64,000 nt of DNA from Salinilacustrithrix flava. GTDB lineage: Bacteria > Actinomycetota > Acidimicrobiia > Acidimicrobiales > Salinilacustritrichaceae. Below the pieces are notes generated by a model, which worked only from the letters and a program-made list of their open reading frames with translations, did not search any database and was not told the origin of the DNA. The position numbers were made by a program, and so were the translations under genes. The stretch spans positions 868,001 through 932,000 of the forward strand of contig JAMYFF010000001.1 in NCBI GenBank assembly GCA_024128875.1. Direction: 5' to 3'. Below are positions 11,382 to 19,588 of the stretch, in pieces (within the stretch, counting starts at the first letter, position 1; each line of letters opens with the position of its first letter).

Positions 11382-11843
11382 TCAGTCGAGCAGGCGTGGT
11401 GGGAAGCCGCCCCGGCTGACCGGACCCCAGTCCTCGATGGTGATGCGCAGCAGGACCTTGCCCTGGCGCTGCATGGCCGTGCGGTACTCGTCCCAGTCCG
11501 GGTGCTCGCCGCTGATGCTGCGGTAGTAGTCGCACAGCGGCTCGAGCGCGTCGGGCAGGTCGAGGACCTCGCCGGTGCCGTGGACCTGCACCCACTCGTC
11601 ATCGAAGTCGTCGGACAGGAACAGCACGGTGGCTCGGGGATCGCGCCGGAGGTTGGCGGTCTTGGCCCGGTCCGGGTAGCTGGACACGACGACGCGGCCC
11701 TGGGCGTCGACGCCCCCGGTGACCGGGCTGAGCTGGACCCGCCCGTCCTGGCGGGTGGTGCCCAGGACCAGGTGGTGCCGGGGCCGGACGAAGTCGAGCA
11801 GCTCGTCCCGGCCGACGGGGGTGTCGCGGGCGGCGGTGGGCAC
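11382..11843 (-). CDS. PPOX-class F420-dependent oxidoreductase (Rv1155-like)
   Basis: 153 aa split-barrel flavin/F420-binding protein. HHLVLGTTRQDGRVQLSPVTGGVDAQGRVVVSSYPDRAKTANL shows the family pattern: strand, LSPV, then DRAKTANLRRDPRATVLF, the phosphate-binding segment of the TIGR03618 group. Family members use deazaflavin F420 for two-electron reductions or bind FMN/biliverdin; the substrate here is not known. GTG start, 3 bp after the FKBP stop, so it is probably the second gene of an FKBP-PPOX operon. Confidence 0.83.
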   Translation of the reverse strand: MPTAARDTPVGRDELLDFVRPRHHLVLGTTRQDGRVQLSPVTGGVDAQGRVVVSSYPDRAKTANLRRDPRATVLFLSDDFDDEWVQVHGTGEVLDLPDALEPLCDYYRSISGEHPDWDEYRTAMQRQGKVLLRITIEDWGPVSRGGFPPRLLD

Positions 11844-11846
11844 GGC

Positions 11847-12227
11847 TCAGCGCACCCCGAGGAGGTCGACCACGAAGACGAGCGTCTCGTTGGGGCCGAT
11901 GACCCCGCCGGCGCCCTGCTTGCCGTAGGCCTTGTCCGGCGGCAGCACGAGGCGGCGGCGGCCGCCGACCTTCATGCCCTGCACGCCCTCGTCCCAGCCG
12001 CTGATGACCATGCCGGCACCGAGTCGGAACGAGAACGGCTCGCCCCGATCCCACGACGCATCGAACTGCTGGCGGGTCTTCCAGGACACCCCGACGTAGT
12101 GGACGTCGACCGTGTCGCCGCTGGCGGCGGTGGGTCCGTCGCCCTCCTCGAGGTCCTCCACGATCAGCTTGATGGGTGGGATCTCGCCCGGAGGCACGTA
12201 GACATGGGGCTTCTCGGAGTCGGCCAT
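11847..12227 (-). CDS. FKBP-type peptidyl-prolyl cis-trans isomerase
   Basis: 126 aa single FKBP domain that catalyses proline isomerisation during protein folding. Core residues are visible: VDVHYVG, F-D-A-S-W, PFSFRLGAGMVISGWDEGVQGMKVGGRRRLVLPP, AYGKQGAGGVIGPNETLVFVVDL. No signal peptide, so cytoplasmic. A TAGCCT -10 sits 6 nt before the ATG. Divergent from the HU gene across 142 bp. Confidence 0.92.
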   Translation of the reverse strand: MADSEKPHVYVPPGEIPPIKLIVEDLEEGDGPTAASGDTVDVHYVGVSWKTRQQFDASWDRGEPFSFRLGAGMVISGWDEGVQGMKVGGRRRLVLPPDKAYGKQGAGGVIGPNETLVFVVDLLGVR

Positions 12228-12233
12228 CCCCCG

Positions 12234-12239
12234 AGGCTA
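12234..12239 (-). promoter_or_regulatory. -10 hexamer TAGCCT, FKBP gene
   Basis: Six nt upstream of ATG 12227, predicting a leaderless FKBP-PPOX transcript. Confidence 0.6.
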
Positions 12240-12355
12240 GGACCTCGGACCGGCCCGGCGATCCCATACTTCTGTCACTGGCCCGGCCACTATCCAGCAG
12301 GGATCCGCGCTTTTCCGCTGATCACCGCCGAGACTGGACACCGGGCCCAACCCTT

Positions 12356-12360
12356 GGAGG
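12356..12360 (+). promoter_or_regulatory. Ribosome binding site of HU gene
   Basis: GGAGG with 9 nt to the ATG at 12370; unlike its neighbours this gene has a leadered start, consistent with strong expression. Confidence 0.65.
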
Positions 12361-12369
12361 ACAACACCC

Positions 12370-12645
12370 ATGAACAAGTCAGAGCTCATCGAGAAGCTGG
12401 CCGCCGACACGGAGCTGCCGAAGTCGCAGGTCTCCGCCGTCGTCTCGGCCTTCGAGGACACCATCGTCGCCGAGGTGAAGTCGGGGAACAAGGTCTCCCT
12501 GCCCGGCTTCCTCACCTTCGAAAAGGGGCACCGCGCCGCGCGCACGGGCAAGAACCCCCAGACCGGCGAGCCGCTGCAGATCGCCGCGGCCGACGTGCCC
12601 AAGGTGAAGGTCGGCAAGAGCTTCAAGGACGCCGTCAACTCCTGA
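12370..12645 (+). CDS. hup: HU-family nucleoid-associated DNA-binding protein
   Basis: 91 aa, the normal length for a plain HU (no Lys-rich tail as in mycobacterial HupB). MNKSELIEKLAADTELPKSQ opens the dimerisation helices, and the arm region reads VSLPGFLTFEKGHRAARTGKNPQTGEPLQI, with the conserved RTGKNPQTGE tip that inserts into the minor groove. It compacts and bends DNA. It has a clear GGAGG site and is followed by a strong GC hairpin, so it is likely a single-gene transcript. Confidence 0.95.
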   Translation: MNKSELIEKLAADTELPKSQVSAVVSAFEDTIVAEVKSGNKVSLPGFLTFEKGHRAARTGKNPQTGEPLQIAAADVPKVKVGKSFKDAVNS

Positions 12646-12675
12646 CGCCACCTGCGAAGCGAACGCACGATCGCT

Positions 12676-12701
12676 CCGGCGCCGGCTCCTGCCGGCGCCG
12701 G
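12676..12701 (+). terminator. Terminator-like hairpin after hup
   Basis: Perfect 11-bp GC stem (CCGGCGCCGGC / GCCGGCGCCGG) with a TCCT loop, 30 bp after the hup stop and before the convergent oxygenase gene stop. No U-tract follows, as usual at this GC content. Confidence 0.65.
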
Positions 12702-12730
12702 TGGCGCGTCCGGGGACGTGAGCGGACGGC

Positions 12731-13735
12731 TCAGACGCGGCGGGCGTCCTCGACCAGGTTGATCTCGTACAGGACCTGGTCGAGCAGGTCGGCGGCCTCG
12801 ATGCCGGCGAAGCGGGCGGGCGTGTCCGGCGTGACCGTGGAGGGCAGCGGGGCCAGGATCGTCCAGGGCGTCGGGTGGCAGAACTGCACCACCGAGTAGC
12901 GCTCGCCGTCCCAGTTCCCGGCGACAGGGTCGGCGTCGGCCACGACCCGGTGCCAGCCCGACGGGATGATCCCGTTCGACATCCGCTCGAGCATGATCCC
13001 GGTGTTGAGGATCACGTGGCCCTCCGGGGGCGCGGCGTCGACCCAGACGGCGGCGGTGTCCTCGGTGGCCGCCTTGGTCCGGACCTGCAGGCCCTTCTCG
13101 GTGGCCCGGGGCAGGACCGTGGTGAGGTTGATGTCGGCGTGGGCGCCGGCCCACTCGTGCGGGGCCTCGGGCGCCGACGACATCGGTGGGTAGCGGATGG
13201 CCCGGTTGAGGACGGGGCCGTCCTTCAGCAGGTCCTCGAACAGCGCCTCGTGGGCCCCGAGGCCGAGGGCGATGATGCGCAGGAACCGGCGCTGGGTGTC
13301 GAAGACGCGCTCGTGGAACTCGGTGAGCACCGCCGTGATGCCCGGGACGTCGGCCTCGGGCAGCACCGGGTCGTGGAACCGGTGCGGGTACTTGCGCCGC
13401 ATCGGGTGCCCCTCGGGGACGGTGGGTCCCCAGTTGAGCATCTCCTTCCAGTCCGGCACCTCGGAGGTGGCGGCGGTCTCGACCAGCAGACCGGTGTAGC
13501 CGGCCTGGCCGTGGGTGCCGGGCGCGATCCAGGCGTCCTTGCGCGCCTGGTCGAGCTCGAAGAACTGCCGCAGCATCCCGTAGGCGTCGTCGAGCATGGT
13601 CTCGGACAGGTCGGTGGCGGTGTAGACGAAGCCGGTCGCCAAGCTGCGCATCACCCCGTCGACCACCGCCCGGCGCTGGGTGGCGTCGCCCCGCTCGAAG
13701 GCCAGCAGGTCCACGTCGAGGATCTCGTCGGTCAC
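12731..13735 (-). CDS. 2-oxoglutarate/Fe(II) oxygenase, isopenicillin-N-synthase family
   Basis: 334 aa non-haem iron oxygenase. Iron ligands: H-x-D in GAHADINLTTV near residue 198 and the distal His in SGWHRVVAD near 260, followed by the RxS cosubstrate motif in ERYSVVQF near 278. The early PAHFFALP-like region is represented by QFFELDQARKDAWIAPGTHGQAGYTG. Start GTG 13735 with a TACGGT -10 seven nt upstream. Substrate unknown; this group hydroxylates or desaturates small molecules. It is monocistronic and divergent from the VTT protein. Confidence 0.87.
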   Translation of the reverse strand: MTDEILDVDLLAFERGDATQRRAVVDGVMRSLATGFVYTATDLSETMLDDAYGMLRQFFELDQARKDAWIAPGTHGQAGYTGLLVETAATSEVPDWKEMLNWGPTVPEGHPMRRKYPHRFHDPVLPEADVPGITAVLTEFHERVFDTQRRFLRIIALGLGAHEALFEDLLKDGPVLNRAIRYPPMSSAPEAPHEWAGAHADINLTTVLPRATEKGLQVRTKAATEDTAAVWVDAAPPEGHVILNTGIMLERMSNGIIPSGWHRVVADADPVAGNWDGERYSVVQFCHPTPWTILAPLPSTVTPDTPARFAGIEAADLLDQVLYEINLVEDARRV

Positions 13736-13742
13736 CGGCCCG

Positions 13743-13748
13743 ACCGTA
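13743..13748 (-). promoter_or_regulatory. -10 hexamer TACGGT, 2OG oxygenase gene
   Basis: Seven nt before GTG 13735; supports this start and a leaderless mRNA. Confidence 0.55.
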
Positions 13749-13796
13749 CTTCTGTTACCGGCAGGAACACCTGGACGTGGTGGCGAACACCGCAAC

Positions 13797-14396
13797 ATGG
13801 AGCTGTCGCCCCCCGCCGGACCCGTCGCGTCCGCGCATGCCCGGCGCTGGCTCCTGCGTGCCGCGGTCGTGATCGGCATCGTCGGCCTGGTGGCTGCGGT
13901 CATGACCTCCGGCGTCCTCGACCGCTTCACCGACCAGGACGAGCTGCAGGCGACCATCGACCGTGCCGGCGTGTGGGGCCCGCTGCTGTTCCTCGGGCTG
14001 ATGGTGGGGCTCGTCCCGCTGAACGTGCCCGGCCTGCTGTTCGTCGTGCCGGCCACCACCCTGTTCGGCACCGCGGGCGGCGTCGTGCTGTCCCTGATCG
14101 GCGGCTTCCTGGCCAGCACCATCGGCATCGTGGGGGCCCGGCGGCTGGGTCGGGACGCCTTCCTCGCCCGCCTCCCGCCCCGGCTCCGGCGCCTCGAGGC
14201 CCGCCTGTGCGAGCGGGGGTTCTGGGCCGTGGTCGCCCTGCGCAGCGTCACGTTCCTGCTCCAGCCCGTCGACTGGCTGTGCGGGCTCACCCGCATGCCG
14301 ATGCGAACCGTGCTCGGCGCCACCTTCGTCGGCCTCGTGCCGCCGACGCTCGTCATCGCCCTCACCGGTGGTGGCCTGCTCGACCTCGTCCTCTGA
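13797..14396 (+). CDS. VTT/DedA-like (TVP38/TMEM64) membrane protein
   Basis: 199 aa integral membrane protein with about five hydrophobic segments. The VTT core is seen as the re-entrant-type stretch VPLNVPGLLFVVPATTLFGTAGGVVLSLIGGFLASTIGIVGARRLGRD and the second GFWAVVALRSVTFLLQPVDWLCGLTRM. Relatives are implicated in undecaprenyl-phosphate or phospholipid translocation; this one is not assigned. ATG at 13797 is used because it begins a natural N-terminus before the first helix; further upstream the frame is antisense to the oxygenase gene. Confidence 0.83.
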   Translation: MELSPPAGPVASAHARRWLLRAAVVIGIVGLVAAVMTSGVLDRFTDQDELQATIDRAGVWGPLLFLGLMVGLVPLNVPGLLFVVPATTLFGTAGGVVLSLIGGFLASTIGIVGARRLGRDAFLARLPPRLRRLEARLCERGFWAVVALRSVTFLLQPVDWLCGLTRMPMRTVLGATFVGLVPPTLVIALTGGGLLDLVL

Positions 14397-14408
14397 CCCG
14401 CTCCCCTC

Positions 14409-14432
14409 GAACTGGCAGTCGTGGTGTCGCGG
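14409..14432 (+). repeat. CTGGCAG palindrome family, single arm (type A)
   Basis: Reads AACTGGCAGT-CGT-GGTGTCGCGG, matching the right arm of the elements at 20339, 54070 and 55777. The left arm is missing. It fills the gap between the VTT and hydrolase genes. Confidence 0.6.
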
Positions 14433-14454
14433 CTGCGGCGGTAGACCGGGAGTC

Positions 14455-15237
14455 GTGCGCTCCCAGGACCTCCACGTCGAGACCTACGGCACCCCGTCCG
14501 GTCGGCCGCTGCTGGCCATCCACGGCATCACCGGGTTCGGTGCCCGCTTCGAGCGGCTGGCCGGCCTGGTCGACCGTCCCCGGTGGGTCTGCCCGGACCT
14601 GCGGGGGCACGGACGCTCACCGACGGTGCCGCCGTGGCGCACCGAGGACCACGTCGCCGACCTGCTGACGACCCTCGACGCCTTCGACGTCGACGAGGTC
14701 GACGTGGTCGGCCACTCCTTCGGCGGCCACCTCGCCCTCCACCTCCTCGCCCTCGCGCCCGAGCGGGTCGGGCGGCTGGTGCTGCTGGACCCGGCGACGC
14801 TGCTCGACCCGGCCGACGCCGAGGCCGGCGCCCTCGGCTACGCCCGTGACCCGGGCTGGGCCACCGAGGACGAGGCCCGGGCCGAGATCGCCACCTGGTT
14901 CCCGAACGAGGGCGCCCAGCCCGACCTCGCGCCCGAGATCGACCGCAACCTCGTGCAGGCCGACGACGGCCGATGGCGCATGGGCTTCTCGCCGGTGGTG
15001 GTCGTCGCGGCCTACAGCGAGATGTGCCGCCCGCTGCCGGCGCTGCCGAAGCGCGACGTGCTGCTCGTCGAGGCCGACCCGGCGGAGACGACCGTGAACC
15101 CGGCGCTGCGGAGCGCCCTCGAGCAGGCCTTCGGCTCCCGGCTGCGGCGCGAGGTCGTCGCCGGCGCCACCCACGTGCTGTTCCGCACCGAGCTCGAGGG
15201 CACGGCTCGCGCCATGCGCCCGTTCCTCACGGTCTGA
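14455..15237 (+). CDS. Alpha/beta-fold hydrolase
   Basis: 260 aa serine hydrolase. LLAIHGITGFGARF gives the oxyanion HG motif, DLRGHGRSP the conserved segment, VVGHSFGGHLAL the nucleophile elbow with Ser near residue 88, and GATHVLF the catalytic His near the C-terminus. The acidic residue is probably in VLLVEADPAETT. It could be an esterase, lipase or C-C hydrolase; no context decides. Start GTG 14455, with a TAGACC hexamer 7 nt upstream. Confidence 0.85.
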   Translation: MRSQDLHVETYGTPSGRPLLAIHGITGFGARFERLAGLVDRPRWVCPDLRGHGRSPTVPPWRTEDHVADLLTTLDAFDVDEVDVVGHSFGGHLALHLLALAPERVGRLVLLDPATLLDPADAEAGALGYARDPGWATEDEARAEIATWFPNEGAQPDLAPEIDRNLVQADDGRWRMGFSPVVVVAAYSEMCRPLPALPKRDVLLVEADPAETTVNPALRSALEQAFGSRLRREVVAGATHVLFRTELEGTARAMRPFLTV

Positions 15238-15260
15238 CCGCCACGGAGCCCCGCCCCTCC

Positions 15261-15284
15261 GGTTCTGGCAGTGCGGGTGTCGCG
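15261..15284 (+). repeat. CTGGCAG palindrome family, single arm (type A)
   Basis: GGTTCTGGCAGT-GC-GGGTGTCGCG between the convergent stops of the alpha/beta hydrolase and the metallo-hydrolase; same core and tail as the other type A copies. Confidence 0.6.
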
Positions 15285-15286
15285 CC

Positions 15287-16000
15287 TCAGCGCCCGAACA
15301 TGCGCAGGAACGTGTCCTTGTCGGCGGGCTGGAACACCATGTTGAACCGGCGGACCTCCTCCATCGGGGCCGACGGCTCCGGGGAGTACAGGTGGCCGGG
15401 GAAGAGGGTGGCGTCGTCGGGCACCTTCGCCAGCTTCTGGGTGAGCGACTCGTAGAGCTGGCCGGCGTCGCCGCCGGGCAGGTCGGTGCGCCCGCAGCCC
15501 TCGAGGAACAGGGTGTCGCCGGCGACCAGGCGGTTGTCGACGAGGAAGCACTGGCTGCCCGGGGTGTGGCCGGGCGTGTGGATGAGCTCGATGGGGATCT
15601 CGCCGACCATCACGGTGTCGCCCGAGACGTGGGTGACCAGGTCGGTGTCGCTGGCGCCGGTGACCCGCTGCACCCAGGGCTTCTCCTCCTCCTGGATGTG
15701 GATCGGCACCGGGGCGATGGCGAGCAGGTCGGCGACGCCCTGGATGGAGTGGCCCATCATGTCCCCGCCCACGTGGTCAGGGTGGTAGTGGGTGGCGAGG
15801 GCACCCGTGAGGCGCATGCCGTCCTCGGCGAGCACGTCGACCAGGCCCTGCACGTCGTAGGCCGGGTCGATGGCGACGGCCTCGCCGGTCTCCCGGTCGC
15901 CGACCAGGTAGACGAAGTTCACCATCTGGCGGGCGATCATGTCCCCCTGGGCGAAGTCGCGCCCGGCGAGCAGCTGGCGGAAGTACAGGCGATCCGTCAT
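15287..16000 (-). CDS. MBL-fold metallo-hydrolase (glyoxalase II-like)
   Basis: 237 aa. The metal motif H71-Y-H73-P-D75-H76 (ATHYHPDHVGG), a later IHTPGHTPGSQCF His and VAGDTLFLEGCGRTDLPG Asp give a dinuclear zinc/iron site. VNFVYLVGDRETGEAVAIDPAYD and the FPGHLYSPEP ending resemble the glyoxalase II / persulfide-dioxygenase-like branch, which hydrolyses thioesters or oxidises persulfides; which applies is not decided. A TAGGCT -10 lies 6 nt before the ATG. Confidence 0.88.
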   Translation of the reverse strand: MTDRLYFRQLLAGRDFAQGDMIARQMVNFVYLVGDRETGEAVAIDPAYDVQGLVDVLAEDGMRLTGALATHYHPDHVGGDMMGHSIQGVADLLAIAPVPIHIQEEEKPWVQRVTGASDTDLVTHVSGDTVMVGEIPIELIHTPGHTPGSQCFLVDNRLVAGDTLFLEGCGRTDLPGGDAGQLYESLTQKLAKVPDDATLFPGHLYSPEPSAPMEEVRRFNMVFQPADKDTFLRMFGR

Positions 16001-16006
16001 GTCCGG

Positions 16007-16012
16007 AGCCTA
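16007..16012 (-). promoter_or_regulatory. -10 hexamer TAGGCT, MBL gene
   Basis: Six nt upstream of ATG 16000; leaderless prediction. Confidence 0.6.
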
Positions 16013-16122
16013 CGGGCGCCGACGCCCCGTCCTGGCCCGGCGATCTGGGTGCCGGCCGGCGTCGGGAGCGCCAGCGAGCAGCCGGCACGCGGCGCTGCGG
16101 AGCAGACCGCCATCAGCACGGT

Positions 16123-16872
16123 TCAGGAGCCCCAGAAGTTCTGGGTCACCCAGAGCTGGCCGCCGGCGTCGGTGAGGCAGCCGACGGTGACGTGGCTGTA
16201 GGCGGTGGACTCGATGTTGGCCCGGTGGCCGGGGGAGTTCATGAACGCCTGGAACAGCGAGCCCTGCTCGTAGCCCCGGCCCACGTTCTCGCCGGCGGTG
16301 CGGTAGTCGCGGTGCCGCACGATCTGGTCCCCGTAGTTGGGGTTGTGGCGCAGGGTCTGGCTGCCGGACATCTCGTCGGACCAACCCACGGCGATGTACT
16401 GGATGCCGGTGTCGAAGGTCAGCCCGCCCCGGCCGGCGTTGGCCCGCGCCGCGTTGATCTGGTTGTACATGTACTGCTCGCAGCCCGTGTTCCTGGTGCC
16501 GTTCCGGGGCCCCGACGGCGGTGGCGGTGGCGCGGTCGTGGGTGGCGGCGGGGGAGGTGGCGCCGTCGTCGGGGGAGGGGGCGGCTGCGTGGTGGGTGCG
16601 GCGGTGGTCGGCGGCACCGTCGTCGTGGTGGTGGTCGTCGTCGTCGTGGTGGACGTCGTGGAGCTGGTGGTGGCGGCGGCGACCTCGTCGTCTGAGTCCT
16701 CGTCGTCGGGATCCCCGTCGCGGTCGCGCTCCCGCTCCCGGTCCCGCTGCTCGGTGGGGCGGTCGCCGTCGGACGCGACGTCGGCGTCGGAGCCACCGCA
16801 CGCCCCGAGGAGGAGGGCGAGCGCGATGCCGAGCGCGACGAGGCGTCGGGTCGACCTCCCTCCGATGTGCAT
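16123..16872 (-). CDS. CAP-domain (SCP-like) lipoprotein
   Basis: 249 aa. Starting at ATG 16872 the protein has a basic N-terminus, a hydrophobic stretch and the lipobox LLLGAC, so it should be lipid-anchored outside the membrane. A charged RDRERERDRDGD segment and a long Thr/Pro linker (poly-Thr and poly-Pro runs, roughly residues 60-115) lead to a CAP domain: NQINAARANAGRGGL, GWSDEM, GENVGRG, FMNSPGHRANI, and the Cys in VGCLTD. Bacterial CAP proteins are secreted and of mostly unknown function. The linker explains the GGTGGTGGTCGTC-like microsatellite near 16.6 kb. Confidence 0.87.
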   Translation of the reverse strand: MHIGGRSTRRLVALGIALALLLGACGGSDADVASDGDRPTEQRDRERERDRDGDPDDEDSDDEVAAATTSSTTSTTTTTTTTTTTVPPTTAAPTTQPPPPPTTAPPPPPPPTTAPPPPPSGPRNGTRNTGCEQYMYNQINAARANAGRGGLTFDTGIQYIAVGWSDEMSGSQTLRHNPNYGDQIVRHRDYRTAGENVGRGYEQGSLFQAFMNSPGHRANIESTAYSHVTVGCLTDAGGQLWVTQNFWGS

Positions 16873-16916
16873 GTCTGCGTTGTCGGCACGAACCGGCTCG
16901 GACCTGAGGGTCCGCA

Positions 16917-17705
16917 TCAGCCCGGCTCGAAGGTGCGGTACCAGGCCCGCCACGTGGCCTTGAACCCCTCGTCGAAGCGGGCGAAGGCGTCTCGCAGCGA
17001 CCGGGCCGGCCAGTCGGGCGGCTCGAGCTCGACGGGCAGGGCGGGGTCGGCGAGGAGGTGCCGCACCACCGCAGCGTCGATGTGGAAGGTGGTGGCCAGC
17101 ACCTCGGCGTCCCGGTCGTCGAGCGCCGGCTGGGCCCGGGCCATCGCGTCGAGCAGCACGCGGGCGGTCGCGGCCCAGCCCTCGGGGTCGAAGGCGGCGA
17201 CGAGGGCATCGGCGTCGCCGGGCCGGGCCCCCCGCAGGATCAGGCACTGCGCGTCGACGACGGCGCGCTCGGTCGGGGACCGGGCGGGGTCGAGGTTGTC
17301 GGGACGGGCCCAGCACCCCTCGCGGACCTCGGCCAGGCGCAGCCGGCGCGCGGCGTCGCGCAGGCGGGCCCGTTCGACGGCGGTCCGGCGACCGTCGGGG
17401 ACCACGGCCAGCTCCCAGGTGCCGTCCCAGGGCCGGGGTGCGGCGTCGCGAGCGGTCTGCTGGCGGGCGTGGCGGTCGAGCAGGGGGCCGGCCAGGCGGT
17501 AGCCGGTGCCATCGGCCTCGAGGTCCCCGGCGGCGGCCATGCGGGACAGCGCGGTGCGGGTGGCGCCCTCGGAGAGCCCGAAGAGCTCGCCGGAGCGGAC
17601 CAGGGCGAGCGTCGGCAGCCGCGGCGGGTCCACGCCGAGGAGCGTGGACGCGATCACCGAGCGAGCGGTGAGCGGCCGGGTCTCGATGTCACGCTTGTTC
17701 GACAC
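16917..17705 (-). CDS. PaaX-family transcriptional regulator
   Basis: 262 aa. The N-terminal winged helix is LTARSVIASTLLGVDPPRLPTLALVRSGELFGLSEGATRTALSRMAAAGDLEADG, which is the PaaX pattern, followed by the PaaX central and C-terminal domains (GTWELAVVPDGRR; TWRAWYRTFEPG at the end). PaaX represses phenylacetate catabolism using phenylacetyl-CoA in other bacteria; no paa genes are nearby, so its target here is unknown. Start GTG 17705 is preferred to TTG 17732, which would overlap the divergent desaturase start codon. Confidence 0.85.
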   Translation of the reverse strand: MSNKRDIETRPLTARSVIASTLLGVDPPRLPTLALVRSGELFGLSEGATRTALSRMAAAGDLEADGTGYRLAGPLLDRHARQQTARDAAPRPWDGTWELAVVPDGRRTAVERARLRDAARRLRLAEVREGCWARPDNLDPARSPTERAVVDAQCLILRGARPGDADALVAAFDPEGWAATARVLLDAMARAQPALDDRDAEVLATTFHIDAAVVRHLLADPALPVELEPPDWPARSLRDAFARFDEGFKATWRAWYRTFEPG

Positions 17706-17719
17706 GCGCAGAGGAACTG

Positions 17720-17726
17720 TAAGATA
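17720..17726. promoter_or_regulatory. Overlapping divergent -10 elements, desaturase / PaaX
   Basis: TAAGAT on the plus strand (17720-17725) ends 6 nt before the desaturase ATG at 17732. On the minus strand the same bases read TATCTT (17726-17721), suitable for the paaX-like gene with a short leader. The region is also visibly richer in A/T than its surroundings. Confidence 0.6.
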
Positions 17727-17731
17727 GGGCA

Positions 17732-18733
17732 ATGGCCGTGACCGATCGCGATGCAGGCATCCGGACCAGCATGGTCCCCCCGCCCGAGGTGCTGCCGGAC
17801 GTCCTGCCCACGGACCGCCTGGGGCCGACCGGGAAGCCGATCCGGGAGATCCGCGACGGCCTCCGCCAGATCGACGACGTGCGCAACGTCGGCTCGGTGC
17901 TGCTCACCTGGGGCCACGCCGCCGTCACGATCGCGGTGGCCCTGCACCTCGACCACCCAGTGGCCTGGGTCGCGTCCTTCGTGCTCATGGGCGCGGTGCA
18001 CGCCCGCATGGCGATCCTCATGCACGAGGCCGCCCACAAGCTGCTCTTCACGAACAAGCGGATGAACGACGCGGTCGGCCGCTGGCTCGCCGCCTACCCC
18101 GCCTTCGTGCCGATGGAGCTGTACCGCCGCAGCCACTTCGCCCACCACCGGGAGGAGTTCGGCCCCGAGGAGCCCGACCTCAACCTGTACCAGGGCTACC
18201 CGATCACCCGGGCGTCGCTGAAGCGCAAGCTGTGGCGGGACCTGCGGGGCACGTCGGGCTGGAAGAGCCTGAAGGTCCTCCTCCAGGCGGTGCGCAAGGA
18301 GCAGGGCTTCGGCATCGCCCGCAAGATCGTGGTCGCCCAGGTCGTGCTCGCCGCCGTGCTCACCACGTGGGGCGTGCTGGCCGTCGGCGCCGTCGGCGCG
18401 CTCACCTACCCGGTGCTGTGGCTCGGGTCGTGGCTCACCATCTGGCGGGTCGTCAACCGCCTGCGCTCCATCGCCGAGCACGGCGGGTTGCAGGCATCGC
18501 CCGACCGTCGCCAGACCACGCACCACGTGCGCCAGAACCTGCTGGCTCGCTTCTGGATCGCCCCGTTCAACACCGGCTGGCACCTGGCCCACCACGTCGA
18601 CATGGGCGTCCCGTTCCGCAACCTGCCGAAGCTGCACGAGGAGCTGGTCGCCGCCGGCTGGGTCACCGACGGCTACGTGTACCCCACCTACCGCGCCCTC
18701 TGGCGGGACCTGTCCAGCCGCCCCGACCAGTAG
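17732..18733 (+). CDS. Membrane fatty acid desaturase
   Basis: 333 aa integral membrane di-iron enzyme that introduces double bonds into acyl chains or hydroxylates lipids. Three histidine boxes are present: H98-EAA-H102, H135-FA-H138-H139 and HLAHH near 287-291, plus a supporting His in RSIAEHGG. Hydrophobic segments lie around residues 52-95 and 195-240. The ATG has a TAAGAT -10 six nt upstream. The following gene starts 21 bp later but has its own -10. Confidence 0.88.
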   Translation: MAVTDRDAGIRTSMVPPPEVLPDVLPTDRLGPTGKPIREIRDGLRQIDDVRNVGSVLLTWGHAAVTIAVALHLDHPVAWVASFVLMGAVHARMAILMHEAAHKLLFTNKRMNDAVGRWLAAYPAFVPMELYRRSHFAHHREEFGPEEPDLNLYQGYPITRASLKRKLWRDLRGTSGWKSLKVLLQAVRKEQGFGIARKIVVAQVVLAAVLTTWGVLAVGAVGALTYPVLWLGSWLTIWRVVNRLRSIAEHGGLQASPDRRQTTHHVRQNLLARFWIAPFNTGWHLAHHVDMGVPFRNLPKLHEELVAAGWVTDGYVYPTYRALWRDLSSRPDQ

Positions 18734-18741
18734 CGAGGCCA

Positions 18742-18747
18742 TAGGGT
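18742..18747 (+). promoter_or_regulatory. -10 hexamer TAGGGT, mycothiol-type enzyme gene
   Basis: Seven nt before ATG 18755; leaderless prediction and independent promoter from the desaturase gene. Confidence 0.55.
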
Positions 18748-18754
18748 CCGACCC

Positions 18755-19567
18755 ATGCCTGCCGCATCCGATCGAGACACCCTCGTCGCCGCCCTCGTCG
18801 AGCAGTTCGACGCCCTGATCGAGCTCGGCCGACAGCTCGGCGACGACCAGTGGGACACCGCCAGCGAGTGCCCCGGCTGGACGGTGAAGGACCTCTACAG
18901 CCACGTGATCGGCACCGAGCTGATGCTGCTCGGCCGTCCCGACGAAGCCATCGACGTCGGCGACGCGCCGCACCTGCACAACGAGATCGGCGAGTTCAAC
19001 GAGGTCGCCATCGCCCACCGGCGGGACCGCTCCGGCGCCGAGGTGCTGGCCGAGCTGGAGGCCGTGGTCGCCGAGCGCGTTGCGGCGCTCGAGGCCATGA
19101 CCCAGGCCGACTTCGACGCCGAGTCGTTCACGCCCGCCGGCCAGGACACCTACGGACGCTTCATGCAGATCCGGGTGTTCGACTGCTGGATCCACGAGCA
19201 GGACGCGCGCGAGGCGCTCGACCTGCCCGGCCACGCCAGCGGGCACGCCGTCGACGTCAGCCTCGACGAGCACACCGGCGCGGTCGGGTTCGTCATCGGC
19301 AAGAAGGCGGGCGCCGCCGAGGGTCAGTCGGTGCGGCTCCGGCTCACCGGTGACACCGAGCGGACCATCGACGTCCGGGTGGACGGGCGGGCCACCGTCG
19401 TCGACGACCTGGAGGACCCGACCACCACCATCACGATCCCGACCCTGCTGTGGTTCCGCTACGCCGCCGGCCGCCGCCCGGGCGATGCGTCCCACCCCGA
19501 CGTCACCATCGAGGGCGACCAGGACCTCGGCACGCGGGTCCTGGCCAACGCCGCCTACACCATCTGA
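18755..19567 (+). CDS. Maleylpyruvate isomerase family mycothiol-dependent enzyme
   Basis: 270 aa. N-terminal DinB-like four-helix domain with LVEQFDALIELGRQLGDDQWDTASECPGWTVKDLYSHVIGTELML, where the CPGWTVKDLxxH motif carries a metal-ligand His; two further His ligands are expected near FDCWIHEQD. The C-terminal domain (GQSVRLRLTGDTERTIDV...) is of the MDMPI type. Family members use mycothiol, the actinobacterial thiol, for isomerisation or S-transfer. Substrate not identifiable. Confidence 0.87.
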   Translation: MPAASDRDTLVAALVEQFDALIELGRQLGDDQWDTASECPGWTVKDLYSHVIGTELMLLGRPDEAIDVGDAPHLHNEIGEFNEVAIAHRRDRSGAEVLAELEAVVAERVAALEAMTQADFDAESFTPAGQDTYGRFMQIRVFDCWIHEQDAREALDLPGHASGHAVDVSLDEHTGAVGFVIGKKAGAAEGQSVRLRLTGDTERTIDVRVDGRATVVDDLEDPTTTITIPTLLWFRYAAGRRPGDASHPDVTIEGDQDLGTRVLANAAYTI

Positions 19568-19588
19568 GCCGGACCGCACCCCGGATGC

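Noticed and set aside
16540..16690. Simple-sequence repeats rich in GGTGGT and GTCGTC
   Set aside because: They encode the Thr/Pro linker of the CAP lipoprotein and need no separate explanation.
17706..17732. TTG start at 17732 for the PaaX-like gene
   Set aside because: It would overlap the desaturase start codon and remove the promoter region; GTG 17705 gives the normal PaaX N-terminus.
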